DNA of 64,000 nt from Steroidobacteraceae bacterium (GTDB taxonomy: Bacteria; Pseudomonadota; Gammaproteobacteria; Steroidobacterales; Steroidobacteraceae): contig JAPZRU010000009.1 of NCBI GenBank assembly GCA_027531255.1, forward strand, positions 1 through 64,000. The letters are read 5' to 3'. Both the position numbers and the translations under genes were made by a program. A model generated the notes under the pieces. It was given only the letters and a program-made list of their open reading frames with translations, was not told the origin of the DNA and made no database searches. This document shows, piece after piece, positions 15,444 to 24,015 of the stretch (position 1 is the stretch's first letter; each line of letters opens with the position of its first letter).

Positions 15444-16970
15444 ATGTCATCGTTCGCCGATTTCGGCCTGCACGCCGACCTGCTCCGTGGCCTCGAGGAA
15501 CTCGGCTTCGCCAAGCCGACGCCGATCCAGTCCGACGCGATCCCCCACGGCCTCGCCGGTCGCGACCTGCTGGCGTGTGCCGCCACCGGCAGCGGCAAGA
15601 CCGCCGCCTTCCTGCTGCCCATCGTGCAGCACCTGATCGCGAAGCCGCGCGGCCGCACGCGCGCGCTCGTGCTGGCGCCCACGCGCGAACTGGCCGCGCA
15701 GATCCTCCAGGACCTCGAGGAGATCGCCGTGCACACGCCGGTGTCCGGCGCCGCGATCTTCGGCGGCGTCGGCCACGGGCCGCAGGAGCATGCGTTCCGC
15801 ACGCAGGTGGACGTGATCGTCGCTACGCCCGGCCGGCTGCTCGATCACCTGAAGGAGCCGTACGCGAAGCTCGACCACCTCGAGTTCCTGGTGCTCGACG
15901 AGGCCGACCGGATGCTCGACATGGGCTTCCTGCCCGACATCCGCCGCGTGCTGAAGTACGTGCCCGCGAAGCGGCAGACGCTGTTCTTCAGCGCGACGAT
16001 GCCGCCGCCGATCGCGCAGCTCGCGAAGGAGATGCTGAAGGATCCGGCGACCATCAACCTCGAGCGCCAGAGCACGCCCGCGACCGGCATCATGCAGGCG
16101 ATCTATCCGGTCGCGCAGGAACTGAAGAGCGTCCTGCTCCTCAAGATCCTCGAGCGCGGCGACATGAACGAGGCGCTGGTGTTCACGCGCACGAAGCATC
16201 GCGCGAACCGGCTCGCCGAGTTCCTCGTGAAGCGCGGCGTCGCGGCGGAGCGCATCCACGGCAACCGCTCGCAGAACCAGCGCACGCAGGCGCTCGAGGG
16301 CTTCAAGAACGGCACCTATCGCGTGCTGGTCGCGACCGACATCGCGGCGCGCGGCATCGACGTCGAGGCGCTCGGCCACGTCGTCAACTTCGACGTGCCG
16401 CTCGTGCCCGAGGACTACATCCACCGCATCGGCCGGACGGGCCGCGCGGAGATGACCGGCGAGGCGTTCACGTTCGTCGCGCCGGACGAGGAGCAGGAAC
16501 TGCGCCAGATCGAGAAGGTGCTCGGCAAGCGGCTGCCGCGCGTCACGGTGCCGGACTTCGACTACGCGGCGAAGCCCGAGGCGAGGCTCGAAGTGCCGCT
16601 GCAGGAGCGGATCGCCGCGATCCGCGCGAAGAAGGCCGAGGACCGCGCGCGCTCGCAGGCGAAGGGGCAGGGCCGTGCGGGCGGCGGGCACGCGCGGGCA
16701 GCCCACGGCGGCCAGGGCAGCGCGCGCAGCGTCCAGGCCGGCGGGGGGCACGGCGGCGGTCGTGGGGTCGCTGCAGGTCGTGCGTCGCACGACGCCTATT
16801 TCCCGCGCGGGGCTTCGAGCGGCGGTGGCGGTGGCGGTGTCCCCGGCGCTCGCGGCCCATCCGGCGGCGCGCGTGCGGGCGGCAGCCGCTCCGGCGGTGG
16901 ACGCCCGGGCGGCGGCGGTCGAGGCGGCGGTGGTCGCAGCGGCGGCGGTCGAGGCGGTTACGGCCGCTAG
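15444..16970 (+). CDS. rhlE: DEAD-box ATP-dependent RNA helicase, RhlE type
   Basis: 508 residues from ATG 15444 (MSSFADFGL), chosen because the Q-motif follows at once (GFAKPTPIQSDAIP). All helicase motifs are present: ATGSGKT (I), PTRELA (Ia), TPGR (Ib), DEAD (II), SAT (III), ARGIDV (V) and HRIGRTGR (VI). The core ends near residue 385. The remaining tail is Lys/Arg-rich and then almost pure Gly/Ser/Arg with RGGGG-like runs, typical of nonspecific RNA-binding extensions. RhlE-type helicases act in ribosome assembly and RNA decay. The frame is open further upstream without homology. Confidence 0.92.
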   Translation: MSSFADFGLHADLLRGLEELGFAKPTPIQSDAIPHGLAGRDLLACAATGSGKTAAFLLPIVQHLIAKPRGRTRALVLAPTRELAAQILQDLEEIAVHTPVSGAAIFGGVGHGPQEHAFRTQVDVIVATPGRLLDHLKEPYAKLDHLEFLVLDEADRMLDMGFLPDIRRVLKYVPAKRQTLFFSATMPPPIAQLAKEMLKDPATINLERQSTPATGIMQAIYPVAQELKSVLLLKILERGDMNEALVFTRTKHRANRLAEFLVKRGVAAERIHGNRSQNQRTQALEGFKNGTYRVLVATDIAARGIDVEALGHVVNFDVPLVPEDYIHRIGRTGRAEMTGEAFTFVAPDEEQELRQIEKVLGKRLPRVTVPDFDYAAKPEARLEVPLQERIAAIRAKKAEDRARSQAKGQGRAGGGHARAAHGGQGSARSVQAGGGHGGGRGVAAGRASHDAYFPRGASSGGGGGGVPGARGPSGGARAGGSRSGGGRPGGGGRGGGGRSGGGRGGYGR

Positions 16971-17041
16971 TCGTCGGCAGCGGTGCGCTGGCGCGCGGCA
17001 GCGGCGCGCCTAGGGCCGTCTCAGGCCTCGAAGCCGACAGG

Positions 17042-17064
17042 GCCCGGCCGATTCGAGGCCGGGC
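17042..17064. terminator. Hairpin between convergent rhlE and FHA genes
   Basis: GCCCGGCC (17042-17049) and GGCCGGGC (17057-17064) form a perfect 8-bp stem around a 7-nt loop. It lies between the two convergent stop codons and could stop transcription from both sides. There is no T-run, so this is a structural call only. Confidence 0.5.
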
Positions 17065-17088
17065 GCGGATCGCTCGAGCGAGCGCGGC

Positions 17089-17820
17089 TCAGTGGGAGAA
17101 GAAGCCCATCTTCACGCCGGCGAGCGTGATCACGTCGTTGTCGTCGAGCCGGCGCGCCTGCGGGCCGATCGGCGTGCCGTTCACCAGCGGGAACTCGTCG
17201 TCCAAGCCGCCGTCGACGTGGACGAGGTAGTAGCCGTCCGCGCGCCGAGTGATTGCGGCGACCTGGATGCCCGGTCGGCCGAGCGTCGTCAGCGCCTTCA
17301 CGAGTTCGAGTTCGCGGCCGGCGAACGCGCCCGACAGGACCTGCAGCTTCGCCTTCGGCGGCGCCGCGTTCTGCGCGTGACCGTTCCCGGCGGCGGCACC
17401 GTTGGCGCCGTTCGCATGCGCGGGACGGGGCGGGGCCTTCGGGGTCTTCATCGCGCGGATGCGGTCCTCCAGCGCCGCGGAGGGCTGGATGACCATCGTC
17501 TTCTCGAACTCGTCTGGCTCGTTCTCGGCGGCCTGGCTGTCGACGAACCGCAGCTGGTGGTGGCCGCAGATGATCACGTCGCCGTTCTGCAGCGCGTGCT
17601 TCTTGATCAGCTTGCCGTTGACGTAGGTACCGTTCGTCGAGTTCAGGTCCTCGAGGAACGAGTCGTTCAGGATGTTGATGATGAGGGCGTGGTGGCCGCT
17701 GACCGCCGGGTTGTCGATGCGGACGTCGTTGTCCGGGAGCCGGCCGATCGTGTACCGCTCCTTGTTCATGTTGTATTCGGCAAGCACCTGGCTGTCCAGG
17801 CTGAGGAGCAGTCTAGCCAT
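17089..17820 (-). CDS. Double FHA-domain phosphopeptide-binding protein
   Basis: 243 residues from ATG 17820. The first FHA domain (about 20-95) is canonical: YTIGRLPDNDVRI, VSGHHALI and STNGTYVNGKLI, with the Arg, Ser, His and Asn that contact phosphothreonine. A Pro/Ala/Asn-rich linker with ALEDRIRAMK leads to a second, degenerate FHA-like domain (about 155-243; TTLGRPGIQVAAITRR, FPLVNGTPIGP). The linker Thr in EFEKTMVIQPS sits in a context often phosphorylated in such proteins. FHA domains recognise phosphothreonine made by Hanks-type kinases; the kinase and phosphatase genes lie directly upstream, so this is the likely reader of the cassette. Confidence 0.9.
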   Translation of the reverse strand: MARLLLSLDSQVLAEYNMNKERYTIGRLPDNDVRIDNPAVSGHHALIINILNDSFLEDLNSTNGTYVNGKLIKKHALQNGDVIICGHHQLRFVDSQAAENEPDEFEKTMVIQPSAALEDRIRAMKTPKAPPRPAHANGANGAAAGNGHAQNAAPPKAKLQVLSGAFAGRELELVKALTTLGRPGIQVAAITRRADGYYLVHVDGGLDDEFPLVNGTPIGPQARRLDDNDVITLAGVKMGFFSH

Positions 17821-17877
17821 CGGTGTACGCCCCTGAGAATCCAATCATTTGCGCGGCAGGCTTCACGTCCGGCGCGA

Positions 17878-18696
17878 TCAGCCGAACCACCCCAGTATTT
17901 TGTCAAGTATGGACCGGCGCGCGGGGAACCAGTCAATGACCTGCGTCATGATTACCGAGATGTTGTCGCGCCCGCCGTGCTCGTTCGCGAGCTGCACGAC
18001 CTGCCTCAAAACCATCTCTAGATTATCGTTGAAAGTGCTGATAGTTAAGTGAATATCGTCGTCCTCGACCATGTCGGACAGCCCGTCCGAACAGAGGACG
18101 TAGAGGTCGCCCTTGGCGACCGGGTATTCCTTGATCTCGACTTCGACGGTGGCCTCGACGCCGAGCGCGCGCGTCACGTAGTTCTTGTTGGTCGAGCGCG
18201 CCGCTTCCTCGGCGGAGTAGAAGCCGCGATCGACCAGTTCCTGCAGCAGCGAGTGGTCGAGCGTCAGCTGCTCGAAGCGGTCGTTCCGCAGGCGGTAGAG
18301 GCGGGAGTCGCCGACGTGCGCGACGATCGCCCTGTTGTCGTAGAACAGGACCGCCACGACTGTGGTGCCCATGCCCTCGCACTGGGGCTGGGTCTTCGAG
18401 GTCTGGTGGATGATCTTGTTCGCGCGGAGGATCGCGTCGCGCAGGATGATGCTCGGCCGCATCAGGCCGGTGTCGCGGTCTACCCCGCGCAGTTCCTGGA
18501 CCTGGAAGGCCTCGCGGACGAGGTTGACGATGGTCTTGACCGCGATGCCGCTCGCGACCTCGCCGGCGTTGTAGCCGCCCATGCCGTCGGCCAGCACGTA
18601 GAGGCCGATGTCCGGGTCCGAGCCGATCGCGTCCTCGTTGTGCTCCCGTACCTTGCCGGTGTCGGTGAGGAGGAAGCCCTTGACCTTGCCGCGCAC
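17878..18696 (-). CDS. PP2C-family Ser/Thr protein phosphatase
   Basis: 272 residues, starting at GTG 18696. Catalyses metal-dependent removal of phosphate from Ser/Thr residues. PP2C motifs are in order: TGKVREHNEDAIG, VLADGMGGYNAGEVAS, GMGTTVVAVLF, AHVGDSRLYRL, TLDHSLLQELV, CSDGLSDMV and GGRDNISVIM, with the Asp residues that hold two metal ions. It ends with a short amphipathic tail (DWFPARRSILDKILGWFG). It sits 17 nt after the kinase gene and 57 nt before the FHA gene. A stretch near 18005-18060 is much more A+T-rich than the surroundings. Confidence 0.95.
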   Translation of the reverse strand: MRGKVKGFLLTDTGKVREHNEDAIGSDPDIGLYVLADGMGGYNAGEVASGIAVKTIVNLVREAFQVQELRGVDRDTGLMRPSIILRDAILRANKIIHQTSKTQPQCEGMGTTVVAVLFYDNRAIVAHVGDSRLYRLRNDRFEQLTLDHSLLQELVDRGFYSAEEAARSTNKNYVTRALGVEATVEVEIKEYPVAKGDLYVLCSDGLSDMVEDDDIHLTISTFNDNLEMVLRQVVQLANEHGGRDNISVIMTQVIDWFPARRSILDKILGWFG

Positions 18697-18713
18697 GCGC
18701 CGGGGTTCCCCGC

Positions 18714-21020
18714 TCAGGCCTTCAGGCTGCGCGCGCAGGCGCGCAGGGCCCTAGCCATGTCGGCGGCCGTGGCGTAACGGTCGGCCGGATCCTTGGCGAG
18801 CGCCTTGTCGACGATCAGGCCGACGCAGGGCGGGAGGTCCGGGCGAATGGTGCGCAGGGGCGGGTGTGGCGCGTTGGCTATCTTGTCCATGAGGCCGGTC
18901 ATCGAATCGGCTCTAAACGGCAGCAGCCCCGCCAGGAGCTGGAATAAGGTAACACCGAGCGAGAACAAGTCCGAGCGTCCGGTCACAAATCGTCCCTCGA
19001 GCTGCTCGGGGGCCATGAACGACGGGGTACCGAGCACGATGCCGGTGCGCGTCGCGCTCGAGTTCGTCAGTCGCGCGATGCCGAAGTCGGTGATCTTCGC
19101 GTCGAGGTTCTGGGGGTCGACGATCACGTTCGCGGGCTTCACGTCCCGGTGCACCACGTCCTGACGGTGCGCGTAGTCGAGCGCGTCGGCGATGCGCGCG
19201 ACGATTTCGAGCACGTGCGCGGCCGGCAGCAGCCGGTCGGACACGGCGTGCTCGGACAGCATGCGGCCCTGCACGTATTCCATCGCGATCCAGGCGACGG
19301 CGCCGTCCTCGCCGGCGTCGTAGACCGTGACGATGCCGGGGTGGCTGAGCCGGCCGGCCATCTCCGCCTCGCGGAAGAAGCGCGCCCGCGCCTCGGCAAG
19401 ATCCTGCTCCTCGAACTCCTCGGCGATGGGGAGCGCCTTGATCGCCACGACGCGGTTGATGTGCGGATCGCGACCGAGATAGACCGTGCCCATCGCGCCC
19501 CGGCCGAGTTCGCGCTCCAGTTCGTACCGGCCGAGCCGCGGTTTCGGCGGCCGCTTGACGCGGCCGAGCAGCAGGTCCGCGACGTCGGCGCGCGAGGGTT
19601 CCTCGGCCCGAGCGCGCAGCGCGTCGCTGATCTCGCGCAGTGAGGTGGGCGGCGCCGGCGCGCCGGCTGCAGTCCCATTCCGGCCCGCGTGCTCGGGTCC
19701 GGGCGTGCCGCGGTCGGGCGCGAGGGGTGCGGTCTGTTCGGGCGGTGCGGTATCCGGCGGCGGCCGCCGCTCGCGTTCCGCGACGAACGCGGGTCGGGCC
19801 GTGCCTGCCGGCCGCATGGGCGGCGCGGCCGCTCGCCGGCTCGCGCCGTCCGGCGCGCGGGAAGCCACAAGCGTCGTAGCCACCGTCGCGAGCACGAAGG
19901 CCGCGGCGGGCACGACCATCGGCAGCCACAGACCGCCCTGCGCGAGCAGCACGACCTCGATCGCCAGCAGCAGGAACGCGGCCAGCAGCGTCAGGGCGAT
20001 CGCCGCGCCCGGCCGTACGCCGCTCCCGAGCCAGGCCGCCCACGGCGCCGCCAGCAGCAACAGCGCGATCGAGGCCCACGGCGCCCAGACCGGGACGATC
20101 GCGTAGCGGCCCTCGACGAGGCTCGCGATGCGCAGCGCGAGCGCCTCGGCGGCCGGCATCGCGGCGGCCGTCGGCACCGGGACCGCGTCACGCGAACTGC
20201 CAATCACGACGATCCGACCGGCGACCGCCAGCGGTGGGACGCGGCCTGCCGTGTAGTCCGAGAAACGCTGGCGCTCGAGTCCTCCCGGCGTCCCGGCGCG
20301 ACGCCCATAGTAGGGCACCCACGCGCCGTCGGGGTTGACGCGGAATCCGGTCTGCACCGGCAGCGAGGCGGTGACGCGTTCACCCGTGGTCACCGCACGC
20401 GCTTGGGCTGCGGTGGCCGCCGCATACGCGAGCGAGGGTCGGCGCTCCGCACCGACGACGAGCGATTCACGCCTGTACACGCCGTCCGCGTCGGGCGCCT
20501 GCGTCGGATCGACGCCGACGGCCGATGCGCGGCGCGCCAATCGCTCGAGCGGCGGGTCGGCGTCGGGGCGGGCCCGCAGCACGACGTTGCCGGCCGCGGC
20601 GATCGCCTGCTCGAGCCGTGCGTCGTGGTCGAGTTCGGCGGCCCAGGCCTGCAGTCGCGCCCGCGTCGCGGGATCCGTGGTCGATTCCGGGCCGTCGAGG
20701 AACGCCCGCACCCGGGTGAGGTCCGGGCTGCCGGACGGCTGCTCGAGCGGTCTCGCGATGACGACGGTCGTCGCGCCGTCGCGGCGCAGTCGTTCGATGG
20801 CGACCGCCAGTTCGCCGCGCGTCGCGTCGCCCTCGCCGCCGCCCGTGTCGAGCCAGGTCACCGGCGCGGTCACCGGTGTGTCCGCCGCGGACTGCACGAC
20901 GGCGAGCAGTGCGCCCTCGAGCCGCGCCTCGAGCCCCTCGGCCGCCGAGTGGGCGAGGCCGGCGAGGGCGGCGACGAAGCCGAACGCGACGGTGAGCGAG
21001 CGGAGGAAAGGCTGGGTCAC
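18714..21020 (-). CDS. Membrane Ser/Thr protein kinase with a CHASE2 sensor domain
   Basis: 768 residues. An N-terminal membrane helix (5-25) leads to an extracytoplasmic CHASE2-type domain (about 30-280; LDTGGGEGDATRGELAVAIE, GRIVVIGSSRDAVPVPTA). Three helices follow (about 305-390), then a Pro/Ala-rich linker and a Hanks-type kinase (about 492-765). Kinase signatures: GRGAMGTVYLG, IKALP with the ATP-binding Lys, VVHRDVKPANV, ITDFGIARL and SFMAPEQLEG. CHASE2 domains sense unknown external signals. First gene of the kinase-PP2C-FHA cassette, which suggests a reversible Ser/Thr phosphorylation circuit. Confidence 0.94.
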   Translation of the reverse strand: MTQPFLRSLTVAFGFVAALAGLAHSAAEGLEARLEGALLAVVQSAADTPVTAPVTWLDTGGGEGDATRGELAVAIERLRRDGATTVVIARPLEQPSGSPDLTRVRAFLDGPESTTDPATRARLQAWAAELDHDARLEQAIAAAGNVVLRARPDADPPLERLARRASAVGVDPTQAPDADGVYRRESLVVGAERRPSLAYAAATAAQARAVTTGERVTASLPVQTGFRVNPDGAWVPYYGRRAGTPGGLERQRFSDYTAGRVPPLAVAGRIVVIGSSRDAVPVPTAAAMPAAEALALRIASLVEGRYAIVPVWAPWASIALLLLAAPWAAWLGSGVRPGAAIALTLLAAFLLLAIEVVLLAQGGLWLPMVVPAAAFVLATVATTLVASRAPDGASRRAAAPPMRPAGTARPAFVAERERRPPPDTAPPEQTAPLAPDRGTPGPEHAGRNGTAAGAPAPPTSLREISDALRARAEEPSRADVADLLLGRVKRPPKPRLGRYELERELGRGAMGTVYLGRDPHINRVVAIKALPIAEEFEEQDLAEARARFFREAEMAGRLSHPGIVTVYDAGEDGAVAWIAMEYVQGRMLSEHAVSDRLLPAAHVLEIVARIADALDYAHRQDVVHRDVKPANVIVDPQNLDAKITDFGIARLTNSSATRTGIVLGTPSFMAPEQLEGRFVTGRSDLFSLGVTLFQLLAGLLPFRADSMTGLMDKIANAPHPPLRTIRPDLPPCVGLIVDKALAKDPADRYATAADMARALRACARSLKA

Positions 21021-21136
21021 GCGGGGTCCGGGGGCGAAATTGCGCGGAGTCTAGCCGAGCCGCCGCGCGCGCGCCGCGAACCATGCCCGGCGTCGGCCCG
21101 GGGTGGCGACGGTCGCTCTGCTAGCATCGAAGTCCC

Positions 21137-22510
21137 ATGGCGAAATCCCGTACCGTCTTCGTCTGCAGCGCCTGCGGCGACGAGAGCCCCAAGTGGCAGG
21201 GCCAGTGCCCGGCCTGCGGCGCCTGGAACACCCTGTCGGCGCTGCACGTCGCCGCCCGCACCGAACCCCGGGCTCGCGCCGTCGCGGCCGCCGGCGGCGA
21301 GAGCGCCGCGGCCCGTTCGCTCGGTGCCGTGGAGGCCGAGGAGGCGGCGCGCGTGCCCACGGGCTCGGAAGAGTTCGACCGCGTGCTCGGCGGCGGGCTC
21401 GTCGTCGGTTCCGTCACGCTGATCGGCGGCGATCCCGGCATCGGCAAGTCCACGCTGCTGCTGCAGTCCGCGGCCGCGATGGCCGCGCGCGTCCCGGTCC
21501 TCTACGCGACCGGCGAGGAGAGCCTGCGGCAGGTCGGGCTGCGGGCGCGCCGGCTCGGCCTCGGCGACGCGCCGCTGCAACTGCTCGCCGAGACCACCGT
21601 CGAACGCGTGCTCGACGCGGCGCGGGCCGGCGCGGCGCGCGTGATGGTGGTCGACTCGATCCAGACCATGGCGACCGAGGCGGCGGACACGAGCCCCGGC
21701 TCCGTGACGCAGCTGCGCGAATCCGCCGCACGCCTCGTCGCGCACGCCAAGTCCTCGGGCACCGCGGTGCTGCTGATCGGCCACGTTACGAAGGAGGGCA
21801 CGATCGCGGGTCCGCGCGTGCTCGAGCACCTCGTCGACACGGTGCTCTACTTCGAGAGCGACGTGGGTTCGCGCTACCGCGTCGTGCGCGCGGTCAAGAA
21901 CCGCTTCGGCGCGGCGAACGAGATCGGCGTGTTCGCGATGACGGAGCAGGGCCTGAAGGAGGTCAAGAACCCTTCGGCGATCTTCCTGTCGCGCCACGAA
22001 CAGCCGGTGGCGGGCAGCCTCGTGATGGTGACCCGCGAGGGTACGCGCCCGATGCTCGTCGAGGTGCAGGCGCTGGTCGACGACTCGCGCGCGCAGAACC
22101 CGCGACGCGTCACGGTCGGCCTCGAGGGCAACCGGCTCGCGCTGCTGCTCGCGGTGCTGCACCGCCACGGCGGCATCGCGCTGCACGCGCACGACGTGTT
22201 CGTGAACGTGGTCGGTGGCGTGCGCGTCGGCGAGACCGCGGCGGACCTGCCGGCGGTGCTCGCGGCCGTGTCGAGCCTCGAGAACCGGCCGCTGTCGCAG
22301 GAGCTGATCGCGTTCGGCGAACTCGGGCTGGCGGGTGAGATACGCCCGGTGCCGTTCGGGGAAGAGCGGCTGCGCGAGGCGGCGAAGCACGGATTCCGGC
22401 GCGCGATCGTGCCGCGCGCCAATGCGCCGCGGAAAGGCACCTCGATCGACGGGCTCGAGGTATTCGGCGTGACGCGCCTCGACGAGGCGCTGGCGGCGGC
22501 GAAGGGCTGA
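21137..22510 (+). CDS. radA: DNA repair protein RadA
   Basis: 457 residues. RadA is a RecA-like, DnaB-like hexameric ATPase that drives branch migration in recombination. A zinc finger uses C10, C13, C24 and C27 (CSACGDESPKWQGQCPACG). Walker A is GGDPGIGKST near residue 97; the RadA-specific KNRFG motif is near 253 (AVKNRFGAANEIGVF). The C-terminal third is the Lon-protease-like domain (GGVRVGETAADLPAVLA). The start is ATG 21137, divergent from the kinase gene. Confidence 0.96.
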   Translation: MAKSRTVFVCSACGDESPKWQGQCPACGAWNTLSALHVAARTEPRARAVAAAGGESAAARSLGAVEAEEAARVPTGSEEFDRVLGGGLVVGSVTLIGGDPGIGKSTLLLQSAAAMAARVPVLYATGEESLRQVGLRARRLGLGDAPLQLLAETTVERVLDAARAGAARVMVVDSIQTMATEAADTSPGSVTQLRESAARLVAHAKSSGTAVLLIGHVTKEGTIAGPRVLEHLVDTVLYFESDVGSRYRVVRAVKNRFGAANEIGVFAMTEQGLKEVKNPSAIFLSRHEQPVAGSLVMVTREGTRPMLVEVQALVDDSRAQNPRRVTVGLEGNRLALLLAVLHRHGGIALHAHDVFVNVVGGVRVGETAADLPAVLAAVSSLENRPLSQELIAFGELGLAGEIRPVPFGEERLREAAKHGFRRAIVPRANAPRKGTSIDGLEVFGVTRLDEALAAAKG

Positions 22511-22570
22511 CTGCCCGCGCGCCGCATCGCGTCCGGAGCCGATGGGCCCGGCAAGCGGTCCGTTCGGCAG

Positions 22571-22582
22571 CCGGGATCCCGG
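22571..22582. repeat. 12-bp perfect palindrome between convergent genes
   Basis: CCGGGATCCCGG lies between the stop codons of radA (22510) and the CorB-type gene (22586). It could help end transcription or bind a protein. There is no loop and no T-run, so a terminator role is doubtful. Confidence 0.5.
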
Positions 22583-22585
22583 TGT

Positions 22586-24004
22586 CTAGACGAGCGGGCG
22601 CGCCGCGACGCCACGCTCGCCGTCCGCCGCCGGCCACACGCGCAGCGTCTTCACCGCGTTGTCCGCGAGCTGCAGCACTTCCACGGCGTGGCCCTCGAGC
22701 TTCAGGCTCGTGCCGGGCTCGGGGATCGCCTCGAGGTAGTCCAGCACGAGCCCGTTCAGCGTCTTCGGGCCGTCGGTCGGCAGGCTCCAGCCGAGCGCGC
22801 GGTTGAGCGCGCGGATCGTGGTGCCGCCGGCGATCACGTAGCTGCCGTCGGCTTCGGGTCGCACCCCGCGGAACAGCGTGCGCGTTCCGGTCGTGAACTC
22901 GCCGACGATCTCCTCGAGGATGTCCTCGAGCGTGACGAGGCCCTGCACGTCGCCGTACTCGTCGACGACGAAGCCGTGCCGGCGCTTGTCGCGCTGGAAG
23001 TTCGCGAGCTGCGTGTTCAGCGTCGTGCCCTCGGGCACGTAGTAGGGCTCGCGCGTGCGCGCGAGCGCGAGCAGCGCGTCGCGGTCGAACTCGCCGCGCA
23101 CCAGTTCGCGCGCGACGCGCTTCATGTGCAGGATGCCGACGATGTGGTCGAGGTCGCCCTCGTAGACCGGCAGGCGCGTGTGCTGGGTGTCGCGCAGCAC
23201 GCGCAGGATGCGATCCCAGTCGTCGTGCAGGTCGACGCCGACCACGTCGCCGCGCGGCACCATGATGTCGTCGACCGTGATGCGTTCGAGGTCGAGCACG
23301 CGCAGCAGCATCTCGCGGTGACGCAGTGGCACGGTGGCGCCGGCCTCGGCGACGGCGTCGCGCAGGGCCTCGGCATCGCCGCGCGCCGGCGCGGGGGGCG
23401 GCGCGCCGTGGTCGGGCGTCGCGTCGGCGTCCCCGGCGAAGCCCGGGGCGGTCGGGGTCCGCTCGGGCCGGGCGCCGGTGGCCGGTCGCGCCGGCGCGCC
23501 CACGCCCGCGAGTCGCAGGAGCGCGGCGCTCGCGCGCTGGAGCGAGCCGACGACGGGGCGCGTGGCGAGCTGCAGCCACTCGAACGGCAGCGCGAGCGGG
23601 TAGGCGATGTGGTCCGGCTCGAGGGCTCCCCACGTCTTCGGTGCGAGTTCGCAGACCACGAGTGCGGCCAGCGTCAGCAGCGCGACCGCGGTTGCCGCGC
23701 CGAGGCTGCCCGACGCACCGTAGGCGAGGACCGCGACCAGCGCGGCCGCGCCGTTCTGCACCAGCAGCTTCAGGAACCGCGCGGTCGCGACGACGCGTTC
23801 GGGACGTTCGAGCAGCCGCTCGAGCCGCTCGGCCGCGCGCTCGCCGGACTGGGCGCGGTCGCGCAGTCGAGAACGGTCCACGCTGACGAGCGCGGTCTCG
23901 GCGGCCGCGAACAGCGCGGCGAGCAGCAGGCAGACGGCGAGCCCGAGCGCCGCCCAGGTCCAGCCGGACGACCAGCCGAAGCCGGCGGGGAGGGGATCGC
24001 CCAC
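22586..24004 (-). CDS. corB: CorB/CorC-type membrane protein (DUF21 and CBS domains)
   Basis: 472 residues from GTG 24004. The N-terminal DUF21-type membrane domain has about four helices (LGLAVCLLLAALFAAAETALVS, GAAALVAVLAYGAS, AVALLTLAALVVCELAPK). The cytoplasmic CBS pair runs over about 245-365 (MVPRGDVVGVD, TRLPVYEGDLDHIVGILHMK, HGFVVDEYGDVQGLVTLEDI), and a CorC_HlyC domain ends the protein. Members are linked to magnesium and cobalt efflux or resistance. A Pro/Ala/Gly-rich insert (about 165-225) separates membrane and CBS parts. It follows ypjD by 11 nt; E. coli also has a yfjD (corB) gene near ypjD and ffh. Confidence 0.9.
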   Translation of the reverse strand: MGDPLPAGFGWSSGWTWAALGLAVCLLLAALFAAAETALVSVDRSRLRDRAQSGERAAERLERLLERPERVVATARFLKLLVQNGAAALVAVLAYGASGSLGAATAVALLTLAALVVCELAPKTWGALEPDHIAYPLALPFEWLQLATRPVVGSLQRASAALLRLAGVGAPARPATGARPERTPTAPGFAGDADATPDHGAPPPAPARGDAEALRDAVAEAGATVPLRHREMLLRVLDLERITVDDIMVPRGDVVGVDLHDDWDRILRVLRDTQHTRLPVYEGDLDHIVGILHMKRVARELVRGEFDRDALLALARTREPYYVPEGTTLNTQLANFQRDKRRHGFVVDEYGDVQGLVTLEDILEEIVGEFTTGTRTLFRGVRPEADGSYVIAGGTTIRALNRALGWSLPTDGPKTLNGLVLDYLEAIPEPGTSLKLEGHAVEVLQLADNAVKTLRVWPAADGERGVAARPLV

Positions 24005-24015
24005 GCGGGCGGGAC

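Noticed and set aside
16640-16970. Gly-rich 3' end of rhlE as a repeat element
   Set aside because: The repeats are codon-level runs in the helicase tail, in frame and typical of RNA-binding tails.
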